DNA of 64,000 bases, taken from positions 20,581,646 through 20,645,645 of the forward strand of contig CM048843.1 of assembly GCA_026545765.1 (NCBI GenBank), written 5' to 3'. A program made the translations under genes and the position numbers. The notes beneath the pieces are model-generated. The model was not told where the DNA came from and ran no database searches. It saw nothing but the letters and a program-made list of their open reading frames with translations. Each line of letters begins with the position of its first letter. The stretch's first letter is position 1. Below are positions 1-12,110 of this stretch, piece by piece. The stretch comes from Plantago major. Its lineage: Eukaryota > Streptophyta > Magnoliopsida > Lamiales > Plantaginaceae.

Positions 1-2528
1 AATTCAATTCTCCCATCATGCTCATCTCAAATTTACATTTCATGAGTTCAGCAAAGTCTTCACAAAGTTGCTTTTCTTTAGATCCAAATATAATGTCATC
101 AACATATACTTGAACTAAAAGTAGTTTCCCATCATGGTTCAATGTGAAGAGTGTTTTATCAACATCTCCTTTCTTGAAATCACTTTCTAGTAGGTATCTG
201 GCCAATGTATCATACCATGCTCTTGGAGCTTGTTTCATTTCATATGAGCTTTACGAAGCTTATAGACCATCCTACTTTCTCGAGGAAACTTCAAAACCGG
301 TGGTTGCTCAACATAGACTTCCTCAAAGAAGTTCACCATTTAGAAATGCACTCTTGACATCCATCTGATAAACTGTAAAGTCATTATGAGCTGCAAAGGC
401 TAGAAAGAGTCTTATTGCATCCAATCTTGCAACTGGTGCATAAGATTCATCAAAATCTAGTCCTTTAGTCTGGGTGAATCCCTTGGCAACCAACCTAGCT
501 TTGTTTCTGGTTATTTCACCAGACTCATTCATTTTGTTTCTGAAAACCCACTTGGTTCCGATTGCAGATATTCCGTCAACGAATGGAACCAGTTTCCAGA
601 CTTTGTTTCTCTCAAATTGATCCAACTCTTCTTGCATTGCAGAGATCCAATCTTGATCCTTTAATGCTTCTTCTGTAGTTTTTGGTTCAATGTTTGAGAT
701 GAAACATCCATAGAGACAATTTGCATTTTCAGCGATTGCTCTTCTAGTTCTAACTCCTTGGTCTATGGGACCAATCACATCCTTTGCAGAATGATTTCTT
801 ATCCATTTCATAATGGGTTTTGAACTAGTAGGATCAATATCATTTTGATTTGAATGTGAATCAATATGATCTTGATGAGATACTTGTGCAGTATCTGAGA
901 TATCTGACACATGGGAAATGCCATGGATATCTGACACTCTTTCAGTGTTAGAGATATCTGAGTCTTGCATTTCAGCAATCTCATTTTCAGATACCTTTTC
1001 ATGATGAAGGTTCTCAGTAACCTGTTCCATTTCTGGAATTCTCATAGGAAATTCTTCATCATGTCTTAGAGTCATCTGGTTGTTACTAATTAAGCATAGG
1101 TTGCTTTTCATCGTCAGACTCATCCTCTATTTGAATGATAGAATTGTTTCCTTCTGGGGATCCTTTTTCAGAATCTTTAATCATCAGTTCTTTGAACCTA
1201 TCTGAGAGATCATCATTCAAGAGTACTTTCTTGTTCTCTTCATAGAATACTACATGAACAGATTCCTCAATCTTTTGCGTTATTTTGTTGTAGATTCTAT
1301 AGGCTTTGCTATTCAGAGAATAACCAAGAAATACTCCTTCATCTGCCTTTGGTTGAAATGTTCTCAAGTATTCTTTTCCATTGTTAAAAACGAAACATCT
1401 GCAACCAAACACCCTTAGATGTTTGATACTATGGGGTCTACCAATGAGAAGCTCGTAAGGAGTTTTGTCATGGTGTTTGTTAATCAGACATCTATTTTGA
1501 GTGTAGCATGTTGTGTTTACAGCTTCAACCCAATAGATTTCACTTATTTCAGTGTCAGCAAGCATTGTTCTTGCCTTTGCTTCTTCGTGGTCCTATTCTT
1601 TCTTTCAAAGAACACCATTTTGTTGTGGTGTCCTTACGAAGATAGTTGATGTTGTATACCTTTGCAGTACAAAACTCTTTTATGTAATCTTGGTTCACAA
1701 ACTTCGTACCATGGTCTCGATTCGACAGATACCTTGTCATTTTTCATGACTTCGAGCTTATTCAGCAAGTTGGGTATCTCAACCCTTGCATCAGATTTGT
1801 GTTTGAGAAAGACAACCCAAGTGAATCTTGAGTAGTCATCAACAACAACCAGACCATACTTCTTTCCTGCATAACTAGTTACAGAGGATTCAAAAAAATC
1901 CATATGTAACATTTGCAGTGGCCTTTCACTGGAATGTCTAGTTTTAGACTTGAAAGATGTTTTGGATTTTTTTCCCCATTTGGCAAGCTGAGCATACACC
2001 TTCTTTTCTATATGCCATTTTGGGTAAACCAACCACCATCTCTTTCTTGGCTAGCTTATTCAGAGTTCTGAAATTCAAGTGACTCATTCTTTTATGCCAT
2101 AGTCAATTTTCTTCAGTGTGGCCAGATTGACTCACCATGAGACATTCTTCAGTTGTGGCGGATGCCCAATCAGCAACATAAAGATTTCATTTACGCCTTG
2201 CAACCAAGACTGTCTGCTTTGACTCATTGTCAATCACTTTACATAGTTTTGACTTGATCTTGACAGTGTACCCTTTGTCTACTAGTTGACTCATGCTTAG
2301 GAGATTATATTTCAATCCCTTTACATGAAGTACTTCAGAGATTATAAGGGATCCAAACTTCAAATTGCCAAAATCTATGGTTGGATTTTCATCTCCTCCA
2401 GCAAATCTGATAATTGGTCCATCATTGCACTTTTTGTAGTCAATCAGATTTGCTTTGTCTCCTGTCATGTGCTTCCCACATCCACTATCAAAATGCCACT
2501 TTGAATTAGTCTTTAGAGTGTTCTGCAA
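1..2528 (-). pseudogene. pol-like region of the first Sirevirus (protease, integrase, RT)
   Basis: In order on the minus strand are a retropepsin motif in the context WHFDSGCGKHMTGDK (near 2490), an integrase with an LQMLHMDFF core start (near 1910) and a copia integrase C-terminal part (1086-1565), then the reverse transcriptase ([21 protein letters not shown] and YVDDIIFGS near 90). The part order protease-integrase-RT is diagnostic of Ty1/copia. The region has several breaks and is a fossil. RNase H would lie before base 1. Confidence 0.9.
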
Positions 2529-2756
2529 AAAACAGGAAACAGGAGATTAGGTTCTCATACCAACAATGGAACCATCTGGACTAAAGAATCTTCCAGTAGG
2601 AATCCATTTTTGAATGAATTTCTTAGAAACATTCTTTTGTCTAACAGGAACATAAGGAGGAACTTTAGTTAAATGATTAGTATCATTGTTAATAAGAACT
2701 ATTTTCTTCCTTGGTGCTCTATTTGGTTCTTTCAGATACCTGTTAGGTTTCTGAGT

Positions 2757-5048
2757 CTACTTCTCAGCAAACTTAGCTTTCCTAGCCAGATTTCTTCTAG
2801 CCCTGGCATTCAGATTTTCAGTGGCTTGATTCATCTTCCACTTCTGATAATTGTTGTGAGCAATTCTAGCCTTTAACCATCGTTCTTGCTCTTGTTGGTA
2901 CTCACGAGCAAGTTGTTTCCCGATGGCTTTATAGCCAATACCATTCCGAGCACCTGGTGCTATCTGAGATCTTTTCTCAGCAGCTTTGCTTGTCTCTGGA
3001 TAATCTATTCTTTCCAGAAAACGTGACATAGGAGAATTTGTCAGCTCCTGCAATTTTTCCTTTCTGAGAGACATAACACTGTGGGTGATTGCACTTTTCA
3101 GTGTTATGTTTCTTTTCAGAAACATTCCCAACAGTTTTCCTTGGGACCTGTTTTTCCCACAAAGGCTTGGTCGCAACTGCCTTTCCTTTGTCAACAACCT
3201 TAGCTTTCTGACCGATACTGTAGATTGTTTGGGAATCACCTTGCTGAGCACTGACAAATGTTCGTCTTTCATCACTCTTATTCAGAGTGGTAGAACTATC
3301 TGTGTGTGTGTCCAGCCCAAGTCCTCTCTTTTCTGAAGGATCTCTTAAATAAGATTGTACTTGAGTAAGAGTGTCACTAGCTTTGACATAAGATTGAAAA
3401 GATAATTCTTTCTTTTTGAGTTCTTCATTCTCAGAAAAAAGATCTTCATATTTCTTTTGAAGATTGACCAATGCTTCTTTATGTGACTTTTCGGTCTTAG
3501 ATATCTGAGCCTTGAGAAATGCATTTTCAGCATCCTTTTTCTCAGATATCTTGAGTATTTGTGAATTTTCCTTTACAAGAGAATTCTTTTCTTCGTCAAG
3601 AATTTCGGCTCTAGCTCGGACCATTAGAAATTCTCTTTTGTAGAGATCAAGTTCTCTTCTGAGATTTTCCAGATCTTTGATTCCTTCTTCATCACTTTCA
3701 TAAGTATAACAAGAAGTATGTGTTACCTCATCAGCCATTAGACAAGGTTCAATGTTGGAGATATCAGGAAAGATCTCTTCAGCCATTCCACACACTTCTT
3801 TCTTCTTTTGTCCAAAGTCAATTACTTCATGAGAAACACTGCACATTTCTGGAGAAGGCAGTGTGGAATCATCTGAGTCTTCATCCTCAGAATTAGACTC
3901 AATGTCTAGAGCATCCAGTTGGAGTTGGATCTTTTTCCTTTCTTCAGTGAGCATAGCTCTTTGACTTCTTTTGAAGATTCTTCTATCTTTCTTGTCACAT
4001 GTCTTAAGTTTGTTGAAGGCAGGACAATCCTTCTTGAAATGACTAGGTTTCTGACAATAGAAACAGATATCATTTCCGATTTCTGCTTCCTCAGTACTTG
4101 TTGCTTTCTGAGCCAGCTTGTTCAGCGAGCTTTGCATATTTTTGTACTTGTGATAGTTTGACCCTAGATGCTTTTTCAGATCTTTGGCTTTTCTTCTCTC
4201 AATTTCTCGACTGACATATTTTCCCATTTGCTTTACAGGAAGAGCATCCTCAGTCACCTCCTTGCCTTTCTTCTTTTCAGAAGTTCCTTGAGCAACTAGA
4301 GCAATATTCTGCAACTTTTCAGTTGTTTGTTCTCTTTGAGTTGTCTCAGAGTCAACGGTGGCAAGGTGAGAGAAAAGTTCCACTGGAGTGATATCTGGCA
4401 TTCCTTGGTTAAAGTAGAAAAACTTTGTGTGCTCCCAGTTATAATTTAGACTTCTCACAATAGTCTTAATCTTTTCTGATTGGGTATATCTATTACTTTC
4501 ACCAAGTGCAGCCATGTCACTTATAAGTGTTGTAAACCGGAAACCTAGTTCTTCAAGAGTCTCTGTGGGACCTTGTTTAAAGTTTTGGAATTTGAGCTTC
4601 AAAACTTCGAACTTATTTTCCTTTGTTTTCTCAGTGCCGGCACAGATTTCTTCAATCAGTTGCCAGGCCACTTTCACCGTTTTTGCACCCCACAGTTTAC
4701 ACCGTGTGTGCTCTAGAGTAGAACGTATGATGATATTACGAGCCTGACCATCCAATTGATTTCTCTTGGCATCTTCCGATGTCCAGAGCTCTCTGGGCTT
4801 TGGTTCATAAATAACTTGACTGGCAAGTCTCCAATCGTCGACGATCCGTCTGCGGAAGACCCATCGCTTTGTTCTCTGTCTCTACCATTAGAAACCTCTA
4901 TGACTTGCTTGAGTTGTTGAATGACTATTGGGTCATTCTTTATCACGTCGATCATTTCGTCACTGATGGCTTCTAGGTGGAGCATCATGTTGTTCTTCCA
5001 TTTCTCATAATTCTCTGTCTTGAGAATTGGGGCGTCACTAAAAGACAT
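2757..5048 (-). pseudogene. gag-like region of the first Sirevirus
   Basis: The region starts MSFSDAPILKTENYEKWKNN, a copia gag N-terminus (UBN2 type). It continues through an alpha-helical domain and a CCHC zinc knuckle (CFYCQKPSHFKKDC near 4050), and then a long charged coiled-coil stretch rich in E, K and L (about 3380-3700). A coiled-coil gag of this length is typical of Sireviruses. It is a broken fossil gene and no function is expected. Confidence 0.85.
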
Positions 5049-5152
5049 CCTGCAGCAAACACACTAAACAAACGAATCAAGTGTAGGTGAAAAGCAGTTA
5101 GTAGGCACTTATCTGGGATCTAGGTTCAGTGCAGAAGGCTTGGGAACCTCCT

Positions 5153-5164
5153 GCTCTGATACCA
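5153..5164 (-). promoter_or_regulatory. Primer-binding site (initiator Met-tRNA type)
   Basis: On the minus strand this reads TGGTATCAGAGC, the usual plant copia primer-binding site complementary to the 3' end of initiator tRNA-Met. It lies two bases inside the LTR edge and fixes the LTR boundary and the element's orientation. Confidence 0.9.
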
Positions 5165-5166
5165 CT

Positions 5167-6768
5167 TGTTGGTCCAGATAACGGCAAAGTAAAAGACTAG
5201 AGGGGGGGGGGGGTGAATAGTCTTTTAAAACTTTTGTCAATAAACACAGTTTCTCATATATCTGATACTTAATTTCAGAGAGCGGAAGACTTTTCTGTGA
5301 AAAGTGCACGTGCTCAGCAAGATAAGTGTAAATACTTTGCAAGATAAATAAAGCAAGTAATAAACTGCAGAAAGTAAATAACACAAGTCTTTTTATAGTG
5401 GTATCTGAAGGTGGCGTAATCCTTCAACTAATCCACTTCGGCCTTTCTCAGACCTAGAATCCACTAAGACAGATAATTGAGGTAACCTTACAAGTATCTT
5501 CTCTAGATTCCTAAATACACTAGGTTCCCAACCAAGTGTTCCCCCTGAGTTATTCCCCGGCTTTCACAGCCAAGTACTTCCTGTACTCAGAAACCTTTTG
5601 AGCTATTCCTTAGTTTCCCAAACTAAGTACTTCCTATGCTCAGTAACCTTGGAGTTATTCCTTAGTTTCCCAAACTAAGTACTTCATGTACTCCACGCCG
5701 ATTAAGATGTTGGTTAAGGTAGTTTGTCAGGAGAGCTTCTTTAATAACTTGTTCAGTTATTCAGATAGCTCTATGAATCAAGTATACTTAATACACTTTG
5801 CAATGTATGGTATCTTGTTCTTTACTGACCCAAGTCTATGATAAGTGTTCAAGAGAATGAATCTCAGATATGAAATCTTAATTCAACTCCTTCACAAATA
5901 ACAATGCTTGTTAAGGATCAGGACACTTATAACTTTTGTGCTACTTAGAATCAAGAGCTTTGGTCGCAACAGAAAGCTTGAAGGTAAGTAGTGTGCTTGA
6001 GAGAGCTTGTGAGAGTATTCAATATAAGTTCAGTAAGTTACGTGTCTGCATTCAAGCAGTCTAAGTGTTGATATTTATAGATGAATTTGAGTGCCGTTTG
6101 AATAGTATCCATTAGGCTTAACTCAATTTCAAACTATTGATATCTGAGTATAGTACTGTAGTAGGTTTGTCTTCTTCTTTAGAAGCTACCATTTTTGTTC
6201 AGACATTTCTGTCCGCGCATTTAATGCACTGTACTATACTTTGTCCTGTAGTGCCAACGGAACTATGCATGCTTTCTGAAGCCTTGCACGTCCTTTTCCA
6301 GAGATTATCACAACTCCAGATACCACTTGTTTAAAAATATATTGTTTCTCGGAAACATAATGTTTATCCAAGGTATCTGAGTGTAGATATCTGTGGGCAC
6401 TTTTCCTCGTTTCCGAAACCTTTTATTTCTCAGATATCTTTTGCAACACCGTTTATTTGAAAATTCTTGTGTCTTCAAGATATCTGGTCATAGGTATCTG
6501 AAAAACCTTTGTCTTCAGCAATCTTGTGCAGTCTTCAGATCTTCAAAATTTGTTGAACTTTTCCTGCTGGATGCCTTCTTCTTGGTCTTCTTCAGAGAAT
6601 AAAAATTACATTCAGAGACCTAACATCCTATACAAGATTTGCTAGACTATTATACTTAGTGAGTTTCCTCTTTTACAGTGTTCAAGTGAACCAAGAGTAC
6701 TAACCACCTTTCTGAACTAAGATAAGTCATTAGGTTGCTAATCAAAATCTAAACAGATATTCCTAACA
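5167..6768 (-). repeat. 5' LTR of the first Sirevirus
   Basis: On the plus strand the repeat starts TGTTGG just beyond the primer-binding site and ends CCTAACA, the TG...CA inverted ends expected of an LTR. It is about 1.6 kb, long for copia but normal for Sireviruses. It contains many copies of the word GATATCTG. The partner LTR is outside the window, so the outer end is inferred from the terminal motif alone. Confidence 0.75.
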
Positions 6769-7079
6769 ACGTGATACTTGTCCCGTGGGTCATCTAACTA
6801 GGTATGAGAGCCGACAGGAGTCCAATGGTCTAAATGATAACATGAAGGCTCTTACCTTCGCAACCACTCTTACCCAATGACTCCATCAAGTCTTAGGTGG
6901 ATCATTACCCTCTTCCTAAAAAGGTTTAAGAAGGCAAAAAAAGATGATGCCAGTGGAGCACTTAGTGAAAATCATCCAAGGAAGGCAGGATAGGACCACG
7001 CCCTAGGGACAATCCTCGGACCACGTCCTAGGCATCATATCCTAGGCTCCCTAAGGCCAGATAGGGTCGGACCATCTCC

Positions 7080-7720
7080 TCGGACCATGTTCTTACCATG
7101 TCCTCAGACCAGTTCTTCACCATCTCCTCGGAGCAGGTTCTCACCATCTCCTCGGAGCATGTGCTCACCATCTCCTCGGACACGGTTCTTACCATCTCCT
7201 CGGAGCAGGTCCTCACCATCTCCTCAGAGCAGGTTCTTACCATGGCCTCGGACCAGGTCCTCACCATCTCCTCGGAGTCGGTTCTCACCGTGGTCTCGGG
7301 CCATGTCCTTGGACCCGGTTCTTACCATCTCCTCGGACCCGGTTCTTACCATCTCCTCGGCGCAGGTCCTCACCATCTCCTCATAGCAGGTTCTCACCGT
7401 GGCCTCGAACCATGTCCTTGGACCCGGTTCTTACCATCTCCTTGGACCCAGTTCTTACCATCTTCTCGGAGCAGGTCCTCACCATCTCCTCGGAGCAGGT
7501 TCTTACCATCTCCTCGGAGTAGGTCCTCACCATCTCCTTAGAGCAGGTTCTCACCGTGGCCTCGGACCATGTTCTTACCATGTCCTCGAAGTAGGTCCTC
7601 ACCTCTTACCATCTCCTCGGAGCAGGTCCTCACCCTCTCCTTGGAGCAGGTTCTCACTGTGGCCTCGGACCATGTTCTCACCATATCCTCGGAGCGGGTC
7701 CTTGACCATGTCTTAGATCG
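7080..7720 (+). repeat. 24-bp tandem repeats in the outer Tat element
   Basis: About 25 imperfect units of the type CTCGGAGCAGGTTCTCACCATC are repeated with a period of 24, sometimes merged into longer units. Because 24 is divisible by three, several frames stay open and give 8-residue peptide repeats such as SEQVLTIS. The inner element carries a related array at 11640-12070, so this is a family feature. Confidence 0.9.
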
Positions 7721-8175
7721 CGTCCTAAGCCTCCTACCGCCAAAGTGGCTAGGACCGTCTCCAACGCCGAAGTGGCAAGGACAAGTCTCCTACTACCAGA
7801 GTGGCTAGGACAAGCATCTTACACCTTTAGCTGCACAAGCAAAAGTGAGGCCAACTCCATAAGCTTAAAAGCTAGGAGATACTTTCTAAGGTTGGGATTT
7901 GTTTATTTCGAATCCCGATCTCCAATTTCGCTGGCTTCTCATAAAACGGAGAACCAAAAATAATGCTCTACATTTTTTCGATGAAAAAGTAAGTATTCTG
8001 ACTTAACTTGAAATCATCATTTACCATACATTCACATTCATTGCATCATTCATTCATCCATTCATTCATCATGCACGCCACACATCATTTATCAATGCTT
8101 CAATTACTATACAAGCGTGCATGATTCGTCAAGGACATGTTTCCGATTAATAAGGGGGTCCGACACCCACGAAAT

Positions 8176-8305
8176 TATATAAGCCCAACCGTCTCGGCAT
8201 AAATACTTCAATATAAGCCCGAACGCCTCGACATAAGTACTTCAATATAAGCCCGACCGTCTCGGCATAAGTACTTCAATATAAGCCCGACCGTCTCGGC
8301 ATAAC
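8176..8305 (+). repeat. 41-bp tandem repeats
   Basis: About three copies of a unit reading ATAAGCCCGACCGTCTCGG followed by CATAAGTACTTCAAT stand in tandem. A single related copy occurs in the inner element near 12563. The array lies in the non-coding body of the outer Tat element. Confidence 0.85.
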
Positions 8306-10448
8306 ACGGACTCTCGTCCGTTCGGATGTCCTCCATCGGACCATCTCGAAAAATCGGTTGTCGTAAAGAGATAACACCCCATCCTTCTTACTGATGGATG
8401 AGTTATCCTCTCACACGGACCTCGTCCGTTAGAAAATCCTCTCTCGGACCTTCCCACTTGCAAAAAGCATCTCTATCCTACGCCCCTTCGCATCTATTCG
8501 GTCCGACCCACTCTCACTATAGGTTCGATCCCTCTTACTGAATAAACAGATAAAGGGAAGCCTAATGTTCACAACATGTTGATCTCCTAAGTTATTGTAT
8601 ACACTCCATGGTGGAGATAAACATCATTACATCAACCTCCAAACACAAAAGGAGAAGATCAACAGGTGGGATCCATAGATTCGGATCCAACACAAAGAGC
8701 AAGTTCAGGTTGAATAGTAGCCTCGGACAGAGATTTAAGCCAAAGTCTTATGGAAAAAAAAAAAAACTTCCACAAGATTCGGACAACGTCTACAAGTTCA
8801 ATTACAGAAACATTCGAATCAACGAAATCGAATCGCAAACTAAACAAAAATGGTGATAAAAAAGAAGAAGAGAAAAACTCAGACAAGACGGAGCTACGGA
8901 GCTTCTGACAATTGCCGCCGTCCGGAACTGTAGCTATGAACAGTACATGAGCCTCGGACAGCAGAGGTATGCTCGAACAAGAGCCCACTCCGAACGAACT
9001 AAGCTTCGCACCGAGATCCGGGGCAAGAAGAGCAGCTACGGACAGAGTCGTGGCTGACCAGAGCAGCAAAACTCGGAACTAAAGTAGATCCGGATCTGTG
9101 GAATCTCGCCTCGAAACTCGCAAACTTGAGCAACTGCACAATGCGCCTCTGACTTAGCGCCTTCGGACTGAAAGGGCACAGAGAAGCTCAGACTTAGATA
9201 GCAACGGATCTGGGTCCAAATCCAACGTCACGGAAAAGAAAACTCGGAGCGACAATGGAACTTCGGACTACAGATGAAGCACAGTGGAGCAGAGACTGCT
9301 AGCTAAGGACTGGGACAGACGACGAGAGCAGATCCGAGCTCCGGACTAAACAGAGAGTGACGGACTGAACGGCGCCTCGGAATAGTAAACTCGGAACAAC
9401 ACTGAGCTGCGATCACAGACTGACCAGCAGAACATACGCAAACAGGAACAGATCTGTGGACTAAGGGATACGGAATACAAACTCGAACAGAAACAGAGGT
9501 CTCAGAACAGCAACAAACGGACCCAAGTAGCTTTCGGACTAAGCTACAGTGACAAAACAAGACTCGGACTGTAGCAGAAAAGCGGAACATATAGCTAACC
9601 AGATCCAAACGTAACATATAGCAATCTTGGAGCAAAATACACAGTCGCTTCGACTGTAGGCAGCGGAACAGATAGCAGCAAACGGATCGGAAACGAGCTT
9701 CGGACTATAGCTTCGGATTATAGCATAAAACGAGCGCCCCGGACTTGGGAATCCGGATCCGGATCGAACAAATCGGAACAGAGATTCGGATCCAATGACG
9801 GAACAGATACTCAGATCTGTTCTTCTTGCGTTCTTGCTTTTCAATCAGCATCATCAATAATATCTAGAGCTCCCACACCCCTCCACAATCTTCCCATTGA
9901 AATCCACTAGCTGCCCCCGCGCATCGAAAAAACGACCCCGACCTCAACGAGATCTCCTTCACCAAATGTAGCTCGAAAACTCGGAGATGGGTTTGGAGAG
10001 AGATAAGGAACTATAGATGGTCAATCGGTTGAGATCGATCAAGTTGCAGCAAGCACAAGAGAGTGCTTCGGACTGAAAAAATGAGAGGCGGCTATGGAGC
10101 AGATCTCGACTTGGATCCGAAGTAGCAGCTTCGGACGGGACAAGAGCGGATCCAGATAGAAGAGCTTGAACATAACAGAGATCCGGACTGCACAAGATTC
10201 GAGCGGAACAGCAAGAGGATTTAAAGCAATTTGCTGTGGTGGAAATTTCGCCTATGTATCGGACGGGGCGGATTTGAGGTTTAGTGAGGTGACGAAGGAG
10301 GAGTTGGATATATAAGGAGAGTGGTGATGGTGAGGTGAGGAGTGAGGACAATTGTTGTGGAGAAGAAGAGTACACAGCACTTAATTTCGTGAAAAATAGC
10401 ACTCCCTAGCTGGACTCTTTAAATTGTTAAAGAATAGGAAGAAGAGGG
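8306..10448. other. Gene-free body of the outer Tat element
   Basis: I see no recognisable protein here. The stretch is dense in short words containing CGGAC, CGGA and GGATC, spaced irregularly. Open frames on either strand are low-complexity by-products of that composition. It ends at the GAGGG target site into which the inner element inserted. Confidence 0.6.
10444..10448. repeat. Target-site duplication GAGGG (left copy)
   Basis: GAGGG here and at 19084-19088 flank the inner Tat element. Five bases is the normal length for gypsy integration. It also shows that the two outer segments were once continuous. Confidence 0.85.
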
Positions 10449-11290
10449 TATTGATACGGAAATGTCGTCCAGATTAAAGCGTAAATAGGCGTGTCTAAAG
10501 CAGATCAGCTTTAACTTAATTCAAGATCTTGGTCCGACCTCACATGGTCCGACCAAAAGTGAATCGACCAGTACGCTGAAGTCACTACATCTCCACAGCT
10601 AGTCCGAGCTGGCTAAGGAAAGGACTTCCAAACCTGACCATGTCAGTACAGAGATGCCTAACGGACCGTACGAGAGAATCTCGGATGACACCATTACATT
10701 AAGACCAAACGTATATAATGTAACCCGAGATACTTCCGTGAGACTCTTGCTCGGACATCCAGAGTTACCAAGGCGGATCAACCAAGCGCATGATCTATCA
10801 GGGACTAACACGGACCCAACAAAGCGAATACTCTCGGAGGGAAAAGGTCCAAACTACCCTCCCAAGCCCACTTTGCGGTATTGGACTACTGTTCATTATT
10901 GGGCCATGGGCCAAAGGGAGCATTGGTGTCCAAATCTGAATCATACACTTGGCATCATCTTATGAACCTCTTCATAAGTACATGATAACTATAAATATAG
11001 CACAAGGTCCAAGACCTTAAGGGGAGCAAGATCAAGGCAATTATTCCTAAGTCTCTTGGAACATAATACATTTCCCATTACTATTGCATTGAGAGCTATC
11101 ATCTCTCCTTTGAGTAAAGCCTCCTTCCGGATTGACCTTGGCAATCCGGGTACCCCATTCTAACCCCCCACTTAGTCCTTTCAGGTGCTCTTTCTCGGAC
11201 AAGCCTTTTCTCGGACTTCAAGTTGGAGGTGGAGCTTAGATTAGGTTACTTGCAGTAGTAGTGTTGGTGTTCGAGGTTTACCCCTCAACA
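10449..11290 (+). repeat. 5' LTR of the inner Tat element
   Basis: It matches 18220-19083 almost base for base from about 10535 onward, while the first 90 bases differ much more. It ends CCTCAACA, immediately followed by the primer-binding site. The word CTCGGAC recurs inside it. Confidence 0.9.
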
Positions 11291-11293
11291 TTT

Positions 11294-11310
11294 TGGCGCC
11301 GTCTGTGGGA
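11294..11310 (+). promoter_or_regulatory. Primer-binding site TGGCGCCGTCTGTGGGA
   Basis: Directly after the left LTR comes TGGCGCC followed by a GT-rich tail, the form used by Tat and Athila elements and read as a match to a plant tRNA 3' end (Asp type). It sets the element's orientation as plus. Confidence 0.8.
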
Positions 11311-11346
11311 ACTTTTTACAAAAAGTCTCTTACGCTCTCCAAAGTA

Positions 11347-11640
11347 ATGGCAAGTCAAAGGAAGTCAGCTAGGACAGCAACTACTGCGATAAGGGCTCCA
11401 GCCCCAAAGCTCCGAAGTAGGCCTCCTACTGGGAGAATGCAAGCGGCTAGGAGCTCCTCAGTGATCCAAGAGAAGTGTCCTAGCAAAGGCCACACCACCA
11501 GTGTCGCTCCTCGGAGGATAAAAGAGTTTCTGACCTACCGGCGAGACTCCAGGTACTCAGAGCTACGATCCAAGGCATGGCAGGACATGTTCCTCCGTCA
11601 AGAACACATGGTCCCCCACAAGGAAAGAACTTCACACCAC
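11347..11640 (+). pseudogene. Short gag-like leader of the inner Tat element
   Basis: An open frame begins MASQRKSARTATTAIRAPAP soon after the primer-binding site, the place where gag starts in this family, and runs into the 24-bp repeats. It is basic and proline-rich and I recognise no capsid or zinc-knuckle domain. It is best read as the remnant of a gag start in a fossil element. Confidence 0.4.
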
Positions 11641-12110
11641 TCTCGGAGCTGGTTCTCACCGCTCACTCGGAGCAGGTTCTCACCGCTCTCTCGGAGCTGG
11701 TTCTCACCGCTCACTCGGAGCTGGTTCTCACCGCTCTCTCGGAGCTGGTTGTGACCGCTCTCTCGGAGCTGGTTCTCACCGCTCACTCGGAGCAGGTTCT
11801 CACCGCTCTCTCGGAGCTATTTCTCACCGCTCACTCGGAGCTGGTTCACATCGCTCTCTCGGAGCTGGTTTTGACCGCTCTGTCGGAAGCTGGTTCTCAC
11901 CGCTCTCTCGGAGCTAGTCCAAACCACTCTCGGAGCAGGTTCTCACCGCTCTCTCGGAGCAGGTCCTCACCGCTCTCTCGGAGCTAGTCCAGACCACTCT
12001 CGGAGCAGGTTCTCACCGCTCTCTCGGAGCTGGACCTGACCACTCTCAGAGTTGATCCAAACTGCTCTCTCGGAGCAGATTCTCACCATGACCTCGGACA
12101 TGGTTCTCAC
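11640..12110 (+). repeat. 24-bp tandem repeats in the inner Tat element
   Basis: About 18 units of the type CTCGGAGCTGGTTCTCACCG run with a 24-bp period, alternating between CTCACTCGGAG and CTCTCTCGGAG forms, so a 48-bp higher-order unit is visible in places. Three frames stay open and give 8-residue repeats such as SELVLTAH. Confidence 0.9.

Larger units (their letters stand above)
1..6768 (-). mobile_element. Sirevirus-type Ty1/copia LTR retrotransposon, 5' part (cut by window start)
   Basis: Read on the minus strand, a long 5' LTR, a primer-binding site, a long gag with a CCHC knuckle, a protease, an integrase and a reverse transcriptase follow in the Ty1/copia order. The RT reaches a YVDDIIFGS motif near base 90, so RNase H and the 3' LTR lie outside the window. 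Long LTRs, a gag of about 700 residues with a coiled-coil middle, and the [13 protein letters not shown]-type RT wording fit the Sirevirus (SIRE1/Maximus) lineage. The element is broken, with several breaks, and is a fossil. It abuts the body of an older Tat-type gypsy element at 6769, so it probably inserted into it. Confidence 0.9.

Noticed and set aside
7087-7716. Open frames of 70-147 residues on both strands with 8-residue repeats
   Set aside because: They follow automatically from a 24-bp tandem repeat without stops. No frame stands out, so I list the array and not proteins.
8659-10402. Minus-strand frames of 100-147 residues in the outer Tat body
   Set aside because: Composition is biased by CGGAC-type words, there is no domain, and adjacent frames are equally open.
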